Assembly (NCBI RefSeq): GCF_900094595.1
Contig: NZ_FMAD01000010.1
Location: forward strand, 1 to 64,000
DNA from: Cupriavidus alkaliphilus
GTDB lineage: Bacteria > Pseudomonadota > Gammaproteobacteria > Burkholderiales > Burkholderiaceae
DNA: 64,000 nucleotides
Reading direction: 5' to 3'
Under the pieces are notes generated by a model. That model searched no databases, was not told the origin of the DNA, and saw nothing but the letters and a program-made list of their open reading frames with translations. Positions 1 through 6,746 of the stretch are shown in pieces (the first letter of the stretch is position 1; the number at the start of each line of letters is the position of its first letter). The position numbers and the translations under genes were made by a program.

Positions 1-232
1 CGGCCAGCTGCGACAGCTCCAGGAACGGCGTGCCGGGGTCGAGCAGCTGCTGCACGCGCTCGCGCGGCAGCAGCTTGCCGCGCGCCAGGTGCTTGGCGCG
101 CGCGTCGGCGCCGCCGCCTTCGGCCAGCTTGGCGATCTTCGCCTTCAGGTCGGCCACCAGCGCGCGCATGGCCTCGGCATTGGCCTTGAAGGATTCGGAG
201 CGGGCGTTGAGTTTGCTTTCGAGCGTGGGCAT
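1..232 (-). CDS. mccB: Methylcrotonyl-CoA carboxylase beta subunit, 5' part (cut by window edge)
   Basis: Only the first 77 residues are present; the gene runs off the left edge. The N-terminus MPTLESKLNARSESFKAN, followed by a lysine/alanine-rich helix and the motif LARGKLLPRERVQQLLDPGTP, is the classic start of the carboxyltransferase beta subunit of biotin-dependent acyl-CoA carboxylases. In the cytoplasm this subunit transfers CO2 from carboxybiotin to 3-methylcrotonyl-CoA, the step after isovaleryl-CoA dehydrogenase in leucine breakdown. The assignment to methylcrotonyl-CoA rather than propionyl-CoA rests on context: the same-strand cluster behind it contains ivd and a MerR-type liuR. 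Confidence 0.85.
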   Translation of the reverse strand, partial: MPTLESKLNARSESFKANAEAMRALVADLKAKIAKLAEGGGADARAKHLARGKLLPRERVQQLLDPGTPFLELSQLA

Positions 233-296
233 CTCGGAGTCTCTTGCTGGCAGTTAGGATGGTGGACCGCCTGGTGCCGTCCCGCCGCGGCGGGGC

Positions 297-986
297 TCAG
301 CCGGCTGCTTTCGGCAACGGATGCCCGGGCATCAGCTCATAGGGATGCTTCCAGCCCGGCAGCGCGCGGAAGCGCTCCATCCACGCGTGGATATGCGGGT
401 ATTCCTTGCGCCAGTGCACGCCGATTTCGTCGTCGAAGAAGACGTAGCCCGCCAGCGAGAAGTCGGCAATGGTGGGGCGCTCGCCCAGCACGTAGTCGCG
501 TCCGGCCAGGTGCGCGTTCAGTACGTTCCAGGCGCCTTCGCAGCGCGCGCGGAAAAAGTCCAGCACCGCGGGGTCGGGCGACCTGGCGAAGTTGCGCATG
601 AAGCGGTAGGTGGCGGTGTACGAGGTGAACTTGTGGTTGTCGAACAGCAGCCAGCGCAGCACCTCGGCGCGCTCGGCTTCGTTGCGCGGGCCGAACGCGT
701 CCAGCCGCGCGGCCAGCGTCTCGAGGATGGCGCCGGACTGCGACAGGCGCTGGCCGCCGAACTCCAGCACCGGCACCTCGCCCATCACGTTGATGGCGCG
801 GTATTCCGGGGTGCGGGTCTCGCCGTTGAAGAAATCGACAAAGCGCGGCCGCCAGAGTGGCTGATGCGTCGGCTGGCCGCGCTGCACGCCGACGGTTTCC
901 AGCAGCTGCGCCACCTTGTAGGCGTTGCCGGACTGGGCAAAGCAATACAGCAGGTACTCGGGCTCTTTCTGCTTGTCGATGCTCAT
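297..986 (-). CDS. Glutathione S-transferase family protein
   Basis: 229 residues. The N-terminal thioredoxin-like half includes GEVPVLEFGGQRLSQSGAIL, which carries the cis-proline of VPVL and the glutathione-binding QS pair. The C-terminal helical half has the usual N-capping stretch RPTIADFSLAGYVF. A cytosolic glutathione transferase fold is therefore clear; the substrate is unknown. The start codon overlaps the stop of the preceding SEC-C gene in an ATGA arrangement (983-986), which implies translational coupling and co-transcription with the liu cluster. It could remove reactive unsaturated acyl-CoA or aldehyde by-products, but that is only a guess from position. Confidence 0.85.
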   Translation of the reverse strand: MSIDKQKEPEYLLYCFAQSGNAYKVAQLLETVGVQRGQPTHQPLWRPRFVDFFNGETRTPEYRAINVMGEVPVLEFGGQRLSQSGAILETLAARLDAFGPRNEAERAEVLRWLLFDNHKFTSYTATYRFMRNFARSPDPAVLDFFRARCEGAWNVLNAHLAGRDYVLGERPTIADFSLAGYVFFDDEIGVHWRKEYPHIHAWMERFRALPGWKHPYELMPGHPLPKAAG

Positions 987-1432
987 GGTGTCTCCCCGAT
1001 GATGTCGCCATCCACATAAAGCCAGCGCGGCGCCTCGCCCGGGGCGCGCGCCTCGCAGACAAAGCGGCTGCGCTCATGCAGCCGCCAGGCGCGCCCGCCT
1101 ACCTTGTAGCGCGCCACGAATTCCACTTCGGCATGGGTGTCGTCCTGCTGCGCATGCGCCTTGACCGCCAGGCCGAGCCAGCGCGTGGCGGTGTCCGGCA
1201 CCAGGTCGGCCGGGCAGGTCGACGCATGCCAGGTCTGGCGCAGCCAGTCGATGTCGTTCAGCACATAGGCGCTGTAGCGCGAGCGCATCAGCGCCTCGGC
1301 ATTGGGCGGCAGCGCCTCGCCGCGGTGAAAGCGGCCGCAGCAGGCGTCATAGTCCGCACTGCCGCACGGGCACGGCACCGGGCCGGCCTTTGGCAGGCGC
1401 TGCGCCGCCTTGGTTGCCTTGGCCGCCTTCAT
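983..1432 (-). CDS. YchJ-like SEC-C motif protein (UPF0225)
   Basis: 149 residues from ATG at 1432; a GTG three codons upstream (1441) is also possible because it overlaps the HAD stop. The N-terminal CPCGS-(X6)-CCGRFH cysteine/histidine cluster is the SEC-C zinc-binding motif. It is followed by the YchJ/NTF2-like domain (RSRYSAYVLNDIDWLRQTW and, near the end, RWLYVDGD). The family is widespread and its function is not established; zinc binding is expected from the motif. The gene sits between a HAD phosphatase and a GST with 4-5 bp spacing or overlap, so it belongs to the same transcript. Confidence 0.85.
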   Translation of the reverse strand: MKAAKATKAAQRLPKAGPVPCPCGSADYDACCGRFHRGEALPPNAEALMRSRYSAYVLNDIDWLRQTWHASTCPADLVPDTATRWLGLAVKAHAQQDDTHAEVEFVARYKVGGRAWRLHERSRFVCEARAPGEAPRWLYVDGDIIGETP

Positions 1433-1437
1433 GCCCG

Positions 1438-2124
1438 TCACCCCACCAGCTCCGGCAGCTCGCGCATATCGGTAAAGATGGTGCGCGCGCCGGCCTCGCG
1501 CAGCTGCGCGGCATCGTTGCGCGCGGCGTAGCCGAACACCGTCATGCCGGCCGCCACGCCCGCGGTCACGCCGGTCGGGCTGTCTTCCACCACGGCGCAG
1601 CGCGCGGGCTCGACGCCCATGGTGCGCGCGGCCAGCAGGTACACGTCCGGCGCGGGCTTGCTGCGCTCGACCTCGGTGGCCGAGAAGATATGCTCGCGCT
1701 GGTCTTGCTGGAACAGTTCGACCAGCCCGGTCTTGGTCAGCTGCAGCTTGACCTTGACGCGGTCCGCGCCCGAGGCCACGCACACCGGCATGCCGGTCGC
1801 GGCGACCGCGCGGATGGCCTCGCGCACGTGCGCCACGGCCGCGACCTCTTCTTCCAGCACCGCGTTGCGGCGCGCCAGCCAGGTCGACAGCCAGTTCTCG
1901 GGCAGCGGCGCGCCGCGCATGCGTTCGATCATGTCCAGCTCCTCGCGCACCGCGCGGCCCAGGAACAGGCGCGTGGAGTCCTCCAGCGAGATCTCGATGC
2001 CGAGCTCGTTCAGCATCTGGTTGAGCACGCGGTTGACGATGGGCTCGCTGTCGACGAGCACGCCGTCGCAGTCGAAGATCACACAATCGAATCGGCCGGA
2101 ATGGCCACGGTTTACTGCAGTCAT
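1438..2124 (-). CDS. HAD-superfamily hydrolase (beta-phosphoglucomutase/YieH-like phosphatase)
   Basis: 228 residues. Motif I, FDCDGVLVDSEP, gives the nucleophile/acid Asp pair. Motif III lysine is in RSKPAPDVYLLAA and motif IV acids are in VVEDSPTGVTAG. The alpha-helical cap between motifs I and II is of the subfamily I type seen in phosphoglycolate phosphatase, beta-phosphoglucomutase and 6-phosphogluconate phosphatase. The substrate cannot be told from sequence. The start at 2124 overlaps the upstream isomerase stop by ATGA; longer in-frame extensions run into that gene and are not needed. Confidence 0.88.
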   Translation of the reverse strand: MTAVNRGHSGRFDCVIFDCDGVLVDSEPIVNRVLNQMLNELGIEISLEDSTRLFLGRAVREELDMIERMRGAPLPENWLSTWLARRNAVLEEEVAAVAHVREAIRAVAATGMPVCVASGADRVKVKLQLTKTGLVELFQQDQREHIFSATEVERSKPAPDVYLLAARTMGVEPARCAVVEDSPTGVTAGVAAGMTVFGYAARNDAAQLREAGARTIFTDMRELPELVG

Positions 2125-2777
2125 GCGGGTTTCTTTTCCTTGGTGTCCAGGTTGGGAACGGCCCGGAGTTCGGTCTGGCGGCGGCTCTTCAAATGGGCTT
2201 CGACCTGGTCGAAGCGGTCGAAGCCCCAGAACGGCTCGCCGTCGACGATGACGAAAGGCGAGCCGAACACGCCCTTGGCCATCGCCACCTCGATCTCGGC
2301 CTTGAGCTGGTCCTTGATCTGGTAGCTGGTGGCGCCGGCATCGAGCGCCTGCACGTCCACGCCCAGCGGCTCGGCCAGCTTCATGATCTCGGCCGGCTCG
2401 GCGATATTGATGTCGTCGACGAACAGCGCGCGGTACACCGAGCGGGCAAAGACCGCGGCGAGGTCGTCGCCGTGATGGTTCTGCAGCCACAGCATCGCGC
2501 GCGCGGCATGCGTGGTCGGCAGCGGGAAATGCGTGGGGCGCTTGTATTCGATGCCGTGGAAGCGCGCGGTGCGCTCGAAATCGCGCCAGCTGTAATCGCC
2601 CTTGAGCGGCAGCTGCGGCAGCGGCGATGCGCCGGTGGTCTTGAACACCACGCCCAGCAGGATCGGATGCCAGGCGACGTTGCGCCCGTACTTCTGCGCC
2701 AGGTCGTCGATACGGGTACTGGCGAAGTAGCCGTACGGCGAAGAGAAATCAAAGTAGAAGTCGATCGCTGCGGTCAT
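2121..2777 (-). CDS. 2-hydroxychromene-2-carboxylate isomerase family protein (DsbA-like fold)
   Basis: 218 residues. The start MTAAIDFYFDFSSPYGYFAS is the hallmark of the HCCA isomerase / GST-kappa family; the SSPYGY segment holds the glutathione-interacting serine. The later FGSPFVIVDGEPFWGFDR is the thioredoxin-fold C-terminal signature. Members isomerise aromatic or unsaturated intermediates with glutathione in the cytoplasm. In this cluster, with a GST and acyl-CoA enzymes, a glutathione-dependent side-product role is likely, but no naphthalene pathway is nearby. It overlaps the HAD gene by 4 bp. Confidence 0.85.
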   Translation of the reverse strand: MTAAIDFYFDFSSPYGYFASTRIDDLAQKYGRNVAWHPILLGVVFKTTGASPLPQLPLKGDYSWRDFERTARFHGIEYKRPTHFPLPTTHAARAMLWLQNHHGDDLAAVFARSVYRALFVDDINIAEPAEIMKLAEPLGVDVQALDAGATSYQIKDQLKAEIEVAMAKGVFGSPFVIVDGEPFWGFDRFDQVEAHLKSRRQTELRAVPNLDTKEKKPA

Positions 2778-2870
2778 GTCGGGGCCCTATTCTTGGGGTT
2801 GCAGGTCCGGTTGCGGGAAAACGTGACGCCGGCGCGGCACGCCCGCTCATCGTACGCGCAAATGGCGGCG

Positions 2871-4001
2871 CTAGGCCAGCGCGCGTGCGATCAGGATCTT
2901 CTGGATGTCGCTGGTGCCCTCGTAGATCTGGCACACGCGCACGTCGCGGTAGATGCGCTCGACCGGGAAGTCGCTGACGTAGCCGTAGCCGCCGAACACC
3001 TGGATCGCGTCGGAGCAGACCCGCTCGGCCATCTCGCTGGCGAACAGCTTGGCCATCGCCGCTTCCTTCAGGCACGGGCGGCCGGCATCGCGCAGCGCGG
3101 CGGCGTGCCACACCATCTGGCGCGCGACGTCGATGCGCGTGGCCATCTCGGCCAGGCGGAACTGCACCGCCTGGTGCTGGAACAGCGGCTGACCGAAACT
3201 CTCCCGTTCCTTTGCATACGCCAGCGCCGCCTCGAACGCGGCGCGCGCCATGCCGATGCTCTGCGAGGCGATGCCGATGCGGCCGCCCTCCAGCCCCGAC
3301 AGCGCCATCTTGTAGCCGCCGCCCTCGTCGCCGAGCAGGTTGGCGGCCGGCACGCGGCAGTCCTCGAACAGGATCTGCGCGGTGTCGGACGAGTGCTGGC
3401 CGAGCTTGTCCTCGAGCCGCGCCACCACGTAGCCCGGGGTCGAGGTCGGCACGATGAAGGCGCTGATGCCGCGCTTGCCGGCGGCCTTGTCGGTCACCGC
3501 CAGCACGATCGCCACGTCGGCGTTCTGCCCGCTGGTGATGAACTGCTTGACGCCGTTGAGCACGTAGTGGTCGCCGTCGCGGACCGCCGTGGTACGCAGC
3601 GACGAGGCATCGGAGCCGACGTGCGGCTCGGTCAGGCAGAACGCGCCCAGCATCTCGCCGCGCGCCAGCGGCACCAGCCACTGCTGCTTCTGCGCCTCGC
3701 TGGCGAACGACATCAGCATGCTGCACACCGGGCAGTTGTTGACGCTGATGACGGTGGAGGTGCCGCCGTCGCCCGCCGCGATCTCTTCCAGGATCAGCGC
3801 CAGCGACAGGTAATCGAGCCCGGCGCCGCCATACTGCTCCGGCACCGCCACGCCGTAGGCGCCCAGCCCCGCGAGTTCGCGGTGCACGTCCTTGGGGAAG
3901 GTCTTGTCGCGGTCCCACTGCGCGGCCTGCGGCGCGATCACTTCCTGCGCGAACTGCCGCACGGCGTCGCGGATCATTTCCTGTTCGGGGGTCAGCAGCA
4001 T
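2871..4001 (-). CDS. Acyl-CoA dehydrogenase (short/branched-chain type)
   Basis: 376 residues from ATG (MLLTPEQEMIRDAVRQFAQE); a GTG at 4028 in frame would add nine residues. FAD-dependent alpha,beta-oxidation of acyl-CoA in the cytoplasm. Signatures include AFCLTEPHVGSDAS (FAD/substrate loop) and QVFGGYGYVSDFPVERIYRD. The catalytic glutamate is in the C-terminal QIYEGTSDIQK (about residue 361), as in short-chain, medium-chain and 2-methyl-branched enzymes. It therefore differs from the ivd-type enzyme at 8709, whose base sits elsewhere, and probably acts on a different acyl-CoA, such as 2-methylbutyryl- or isobutyryl-CoA. Gap to the upstream SDR is about 30 bp. Confidence 0.9.
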   Translation of the reverse strand: MLLTPEQEMIRDAVRQFAQEVIAPQAAQWDRDKTFPKDVHRELAGLGAYGVAVPEQYGGAGLDYLSLALILEEIAAGDGGTSTVISVNNCPVCSMLMSFASEAQKQQWLVPLARGEMLGAFCLTEPHVGSDASSLRTTAVRDGDHYVLNGVKQFITSGQNADVAIVLAVTDKAAGKRGISAFIVPTSTPGYVVARLEDKLGQHSSDTAQILFEDCRVPAANLLGDEGGGYKMALSGLEGGRIGIASQSIGMARAAFEAALAYAKERESFGQPLFQHQAVQFRLAEMATRIDVARQMVWHAAALRDAGRPCLKEAAMAKLFASEMAERVCSDAIQVFGGYGYVSDFPVERIYRDVRVCQIYEGTSDIQKILIARALA

Positions 4002-4032
4002 GTCGGTTCGGGGTTCGGTTGTGCGCACGCCC

Positions 4033-4713
4033 TTACCAGGGGATGGGCGTGCCGTCGTAGTTGTGGAAGGTGCCGTTGTCGCGGCGCTTGACGCTGGCCA
4101 GCACCTGGCGCATGCCCTTGACGCTCTGCTGCACGGTCAGGTCGGCTTCCTGGCCGCCCATGTCGGTCTTGACCCAGCCGGGATGCAGCGCGACGCAGGT
4201 GGCGTGGCGCGCATCCAGCGCCACCGCGCGCAGTGCGGCGTTGGCGCCCGCCTTGCTGACGCGGTACAGCCAGCTGGTGCTGTGCTCCATCGCGCCGATG
4301 CTGCCCATGCGCGAGGACAGCACCGCAAGCACGCCGCCATGGCCGGACTGCCCGGCCTCGACATAGGGCAGCAGCAACGGCAGCGCCATCATGGGCCCCA
4401 GCACGTTGACATGCATGACGCGGTCGAACTCCGGCGGCGTGACCGGCTGCGCGCTTTCGGTGCGCGGCCCCATCACGCCGGCGTTGTAGACCGCCACGTC
4501 GAGCGCCTCGCCATCGAGCTTCCAGCCCAGGCCCGCCACCGCGCCGGCATCGGACAGGTCGGCCTGGTGCGCCTCGGCGCCGAGCGCCTCCAGCGCGCCG
4601 ACGCCTTCGGGCGTGCGCGCCGCCGCGATGACGCGCCAGCCGTCGGCTCGGTACTGGCGCACGAATTCAAGGCCGATGCCGCGCGAGGCACCGAGGATGA
4701 GGGCGGTTGGCAA
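4033..4713 (-). CDS. Short-chain dehydrogenase/reductase with TTG start
   Basis: 226 residues. The N-terminal TALILGASRGIGLEFVRQY is a Rossmann NAD(P) site. It is followed by VAVYNAGVM (NAG motif) and the catalytic Ser-Tyr-Lys region: LSSRMGSIG, then WLYRVSKAGANAAL. LHPGWVKTDMGG is the substrate-loop signature. It resembles the C-factor/CsgA-like SDRs; the substrate is unknown. No ATG fits: a TTG at 4711-4713 lies 7 bp after AAAGGAGG (4721-4728), a near-perfect Shine-Dalgarno sequence, while the longer frame to 4755 has no such site. Membership in the acyl-CoA cluster suggests a hydroxyacyl or related substrate. Confidence 0.87.
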   Translation of the reverse strand: MPTALILGASRGIGLEFVRQYRADGWRVIAAARTPEGVGALEALGAEAHQADLSDAGAVAGLGWKLDGEALDVAVYNAGVMGPRTESAQPVTPPEFDRVMHVNVLGPMMALPLLLPYVEAGQSGHGGVLAVLSSRMGSIGAMEHSTSWLYRVSKAGANAALRAVALDARHATCVALHPGWVKTDMGGQEADLTVQQSVKGMRQVLASVKRRDNGTFHNYDGTPIPW

Positions 4714-4720
4714 GGGTGGG

Positions 4721-4728
4721 CCTCCTTT
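4721..4728 (-). promoter_or_regulatory. Strong Shine-Dalgarno fixing a TTG start
   Basis: AAAGGAGG on the minus strand, ending 7 bases before TTG at 4713. It decides the start of the SDR gene, whose Rossmann glycine motif begins only eight residues later. Confidence 0.7.
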
Positions 4729-4790
4729 CAAAGACTGACCTGCCGCATATGGCACGGCTGGCCACGGATTGGCAAAGTGCCGCTGTCTTG

Positions 4791-4819
4791 CTCCCTCTCC
4801 CGCGAGCGGGAGAGGGGAG
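4791..4819. repeat. REP-like palindrome, copy 1
   Basis: CCCTCTCCCGC (4793-4803), GA, GCGGGAGAGGG (4806-4816): perfect 11-bp arms with a 2-nt loop, 25 bases downstream of the thiolase stop. The same arms recur at 14025, 14117 (partial) and 55613. Such elements can act as mRNA 3' stabilisers or Rho-independent-like stops; there is no T-tract here. Confidence 0.75.
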
Positions 4820-4844
4820 AAAACAAGCGGTTAGCGCGCTTGCG

Positions 4845-6023
4845 TTACAGGAGCTCGATCCCCACCGCCGTCGCCTCGCCCCCGCCAATGCACAGGCTCG
4901 CCACGCCGCGCTTGCCGCCGGTCTTGCGCAGCGCGCCGATCAGCGTGGTCATGATGCGCGCGCCCGACGCCCCGATCGGGTGGCCCAGCGCGCAGGCGCC
5001 GCCGTGGATATTGACCTTGTCGCGCGGGATCTTGAGGTCGTGCATCGCCGCCATCGGTACCACGGCGAACGCCTCGTTGATCTCGAACAGGTCGACGCTG
5101 TCGGTATTCCAGTCGAGCTTGCGGTACAGCTTGGCGATGGCCTCGACCGGCGCGGTGGTGAACCAGCCCGGCGCCTGCGCGTGAGTGGTGTGGCCCAGCA
5201 TGCGCGCGAGCGGCTGCAGGCCCAGCGCCTTCGCGGTCGAGGCGCGCATCATCACCAGCGCCGAGGCGCCATCGTTGATCGACGACGACGAGGCCGCGGT
5301 GATGGTGCCGTCCTTGGCAAAGGCCGGCTTGAGCGACGGGATCTTGTCGAGCTTGATTCGGCGCGGGCCTTCGTCGGTGTCGATCACGGTGTCGCCGCCC
5401 TTGCCCGATACCGTCACCGGTGCGATCTCCCAGCGGAAGTCGCCGTTCTCGGTAGCCTGCTGCGCGCGGCGCACGCTATCCATCGCGAACTCGTCCTGCT
5501 GCTGGCGCGTGAAGCCGTACTTGGCGGCGCAGTCCTCGCCGAAGGTGCCCATGGCGCGGCCCTTGTCATAGGCGTCTTCCAGGCCGTCCAGCATCATGTG
5601 GTCATAGATCATGCCGTGGCCGATGCGGTAGCCGCCGCGGCCCTTCGGGATCAGGTACGGCGCATTGGTCATGCTCTCCATGCCGCCGGCGACCGCGATC
5701 TCGAACGAGCCCGCGACCAGGCCGTCATAGACGGTCATGGCCGCGCGCATGCCGGAGCCGCACATCTTGTTGACGGTGGTGCAGCCCGTGCCCAGCGGCA
5801 GGCCCGCGCCCAGCGCGGCCTGCCGTGCCGGGGCCTGGCCCTGCCCGGCGGGCAGCACGCAGCCGAACACCACTTCCTCTACCTGCTCGGGCTTGAGCCC
5901 GGCGCGCTCGACCGCGGCGCGGATGGCCACGGCGCCGAGTTGCGGCGCGGTGACGCTGGCGAATTCGCCCTGGAACGCAGCCATCGGCGTGCGGGCGGCT
6001 GAAACGATGACGATCTCTTCCAT
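4845..6023 (-). CDS. Acetyl-CoA acetyltransferase (thiolase II family)
   Basis: 392 residues, the usual length for tetrameric biosynthetic-type thiolases. Catalytic Cys88 is in TTVNKMCGSGMRA, His348 in GGACALGHPIGASG and Cys378 in ASLCIGGGEATA. The enzyme condenses or cleaves acetoacetyl-CoA/acetyl-CoA in the cytoplasm. Leucine breakdown ends in acetoacetate and acetyl-CoA, so a thiolase in this cluster would finish the pathway. In a PHB producer it could also supplement PhaA. From memory, C. necator H16 has a described phaA paralogue (H16_A0170) in an equivalent place. Start MEEIVIVSAARTP matches the family exactly. Confidence 0.93.
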   Translation of the reverse strand: MEEIVIVSAARTPMAAFQGEFASVTAPQLGAVAIRAAVERAGLKPEQVEEVVFGCVLPAGQGQAPARQAALGAGLPLGTGCTTVNKMCGSGMRAAMTVYDGLVAGSFEIAVAGGMESMTNAPYLIPKGRGGYRIGHGMIYDHMMLDGLEDAYDKGRAMGTFGEDCAAKYGFTRQQQDEFAMDSVRRAQQATENGDFRWEIAPVTVSGKGGDTVIDTDEGPRRIKLDKIPSLKPAFAKDGTITAASSSSINDGASALVMMRASTAKALGLQPLARMLGHTTHAQAPGWFTTAPVEAIAKLYRKLDWNTDSVDLFEINEAFAVVPMAAMHDLKIPRDKVNIHGGACALGHPIGASGARIMTTLIGALRKTGGKRGVASLCIGGGEATAVGIELL

Positions 6024-6074
6024 CTCGGGTCTCCTGGATCGGTAGCTAGGTATCGGTAGTGGCGGTTAGGTGGA

Positions 6075-6746
6075 TCAGCGGATCGACGCCTGCGGCGGCT
6101 CGCCGTACTGGCGGTAGGCCGCGGCCAGCTGCTCGTGCAGCTCGTCGTTGTTGCTGGCAGCCATGCCGAGGTCGCGCAGCAGGCCGTCGGACACGCCGTA
6201 GATCCAGCCGTGCACGGTGATGGCCTGGCCGCGCGCCCAGGCGTCCTGAATCACGGTGGTCTGGCAGACGTTGTTGACCTGCTCGATCACGTTGAGCTCG
6301 CACAGCCGGGTATGGGCGTCTTCCTCGCGCAGGATGGTGCCGAGGTAGGACTCATGCTTGTCGGCCACGTCGCGCACATGGCGCAGCCAGTTGTCGGCCA
6401 GGCCGATGCGCTCGCGCTTGAGCGCCACCTTGACGCCTCCGCAGCCGTAGTGGCCAACCACGGTGATATGGCGCACCTTGAGCACTTCCACCGCGAACTG
6501 GATCACGGACAGCGCGTTCAGGTCGCTGTGCGCGATCACGTTGGCGATATTGCGGTGGACGAACACCTCGCCCGGGGCCAGGCCCAGGATCTGGTTGGCC
6601 GGCACGCGCGAATCGGAGCAGCCGATCCACAGGTATTCCGGCGCCTGCTGGTTGGCCAGGCGGGTGAAGAAGGCCGGATCTTCCGCATTGACGCGGTCGA
6701 CCCAGTCGCGGTTGTTGCGGAACAGCTGGGCGATGGCGTCATTCAT
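6075..6746 (-). CDS. can: Beta-class carbonic anhydrase
   Basis: 223 residues, close to E. coli Can (220). Zinc ligands are Cys43, His99 and Cys102. Asp45 and Arg47 form the catalytic dyad within IGCSDSRVPA, and the second site reads VVGHYGCGGVK. It interconverts CO2 and bicarbonate in the cytoplasm. The start codon overlaps the aceK stop by ATGA (6743-6746), so it is translationally coupled to aceK. Bicarbonate is the co-substrate of the biotin carboxylase encoded further along (mccB), which gives a plausible reason for its place in the cluster. Confidence 0.95.
   Translation of the reverse strand: MNDAIAQLFRNNRDWVDRVNAEDPAFFTRLANQQAPEYLWIGCSDSRVPANQILGLAPGEVFVHRNIANVIAHSDLNALSVIQFAVEVLKVRHITVVGHYGCGGVKVALKRERIGLADNWLRHVRDVADKHESYLGTILREEDAHTRLCELNVIEQVNNVCQTTVIQDAWARGQAITVHGWIYGVSDGLLRDLGMAASNNDELHEQLAAAYRQYGEPPQASIR

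Noticed and set aside
2193..4091. 632-codon plus-strand open frame
   Set aside because: Shadow of the isomerase and acyl-CoA dehydrogenase; the real proteins are full length on the minus strand.
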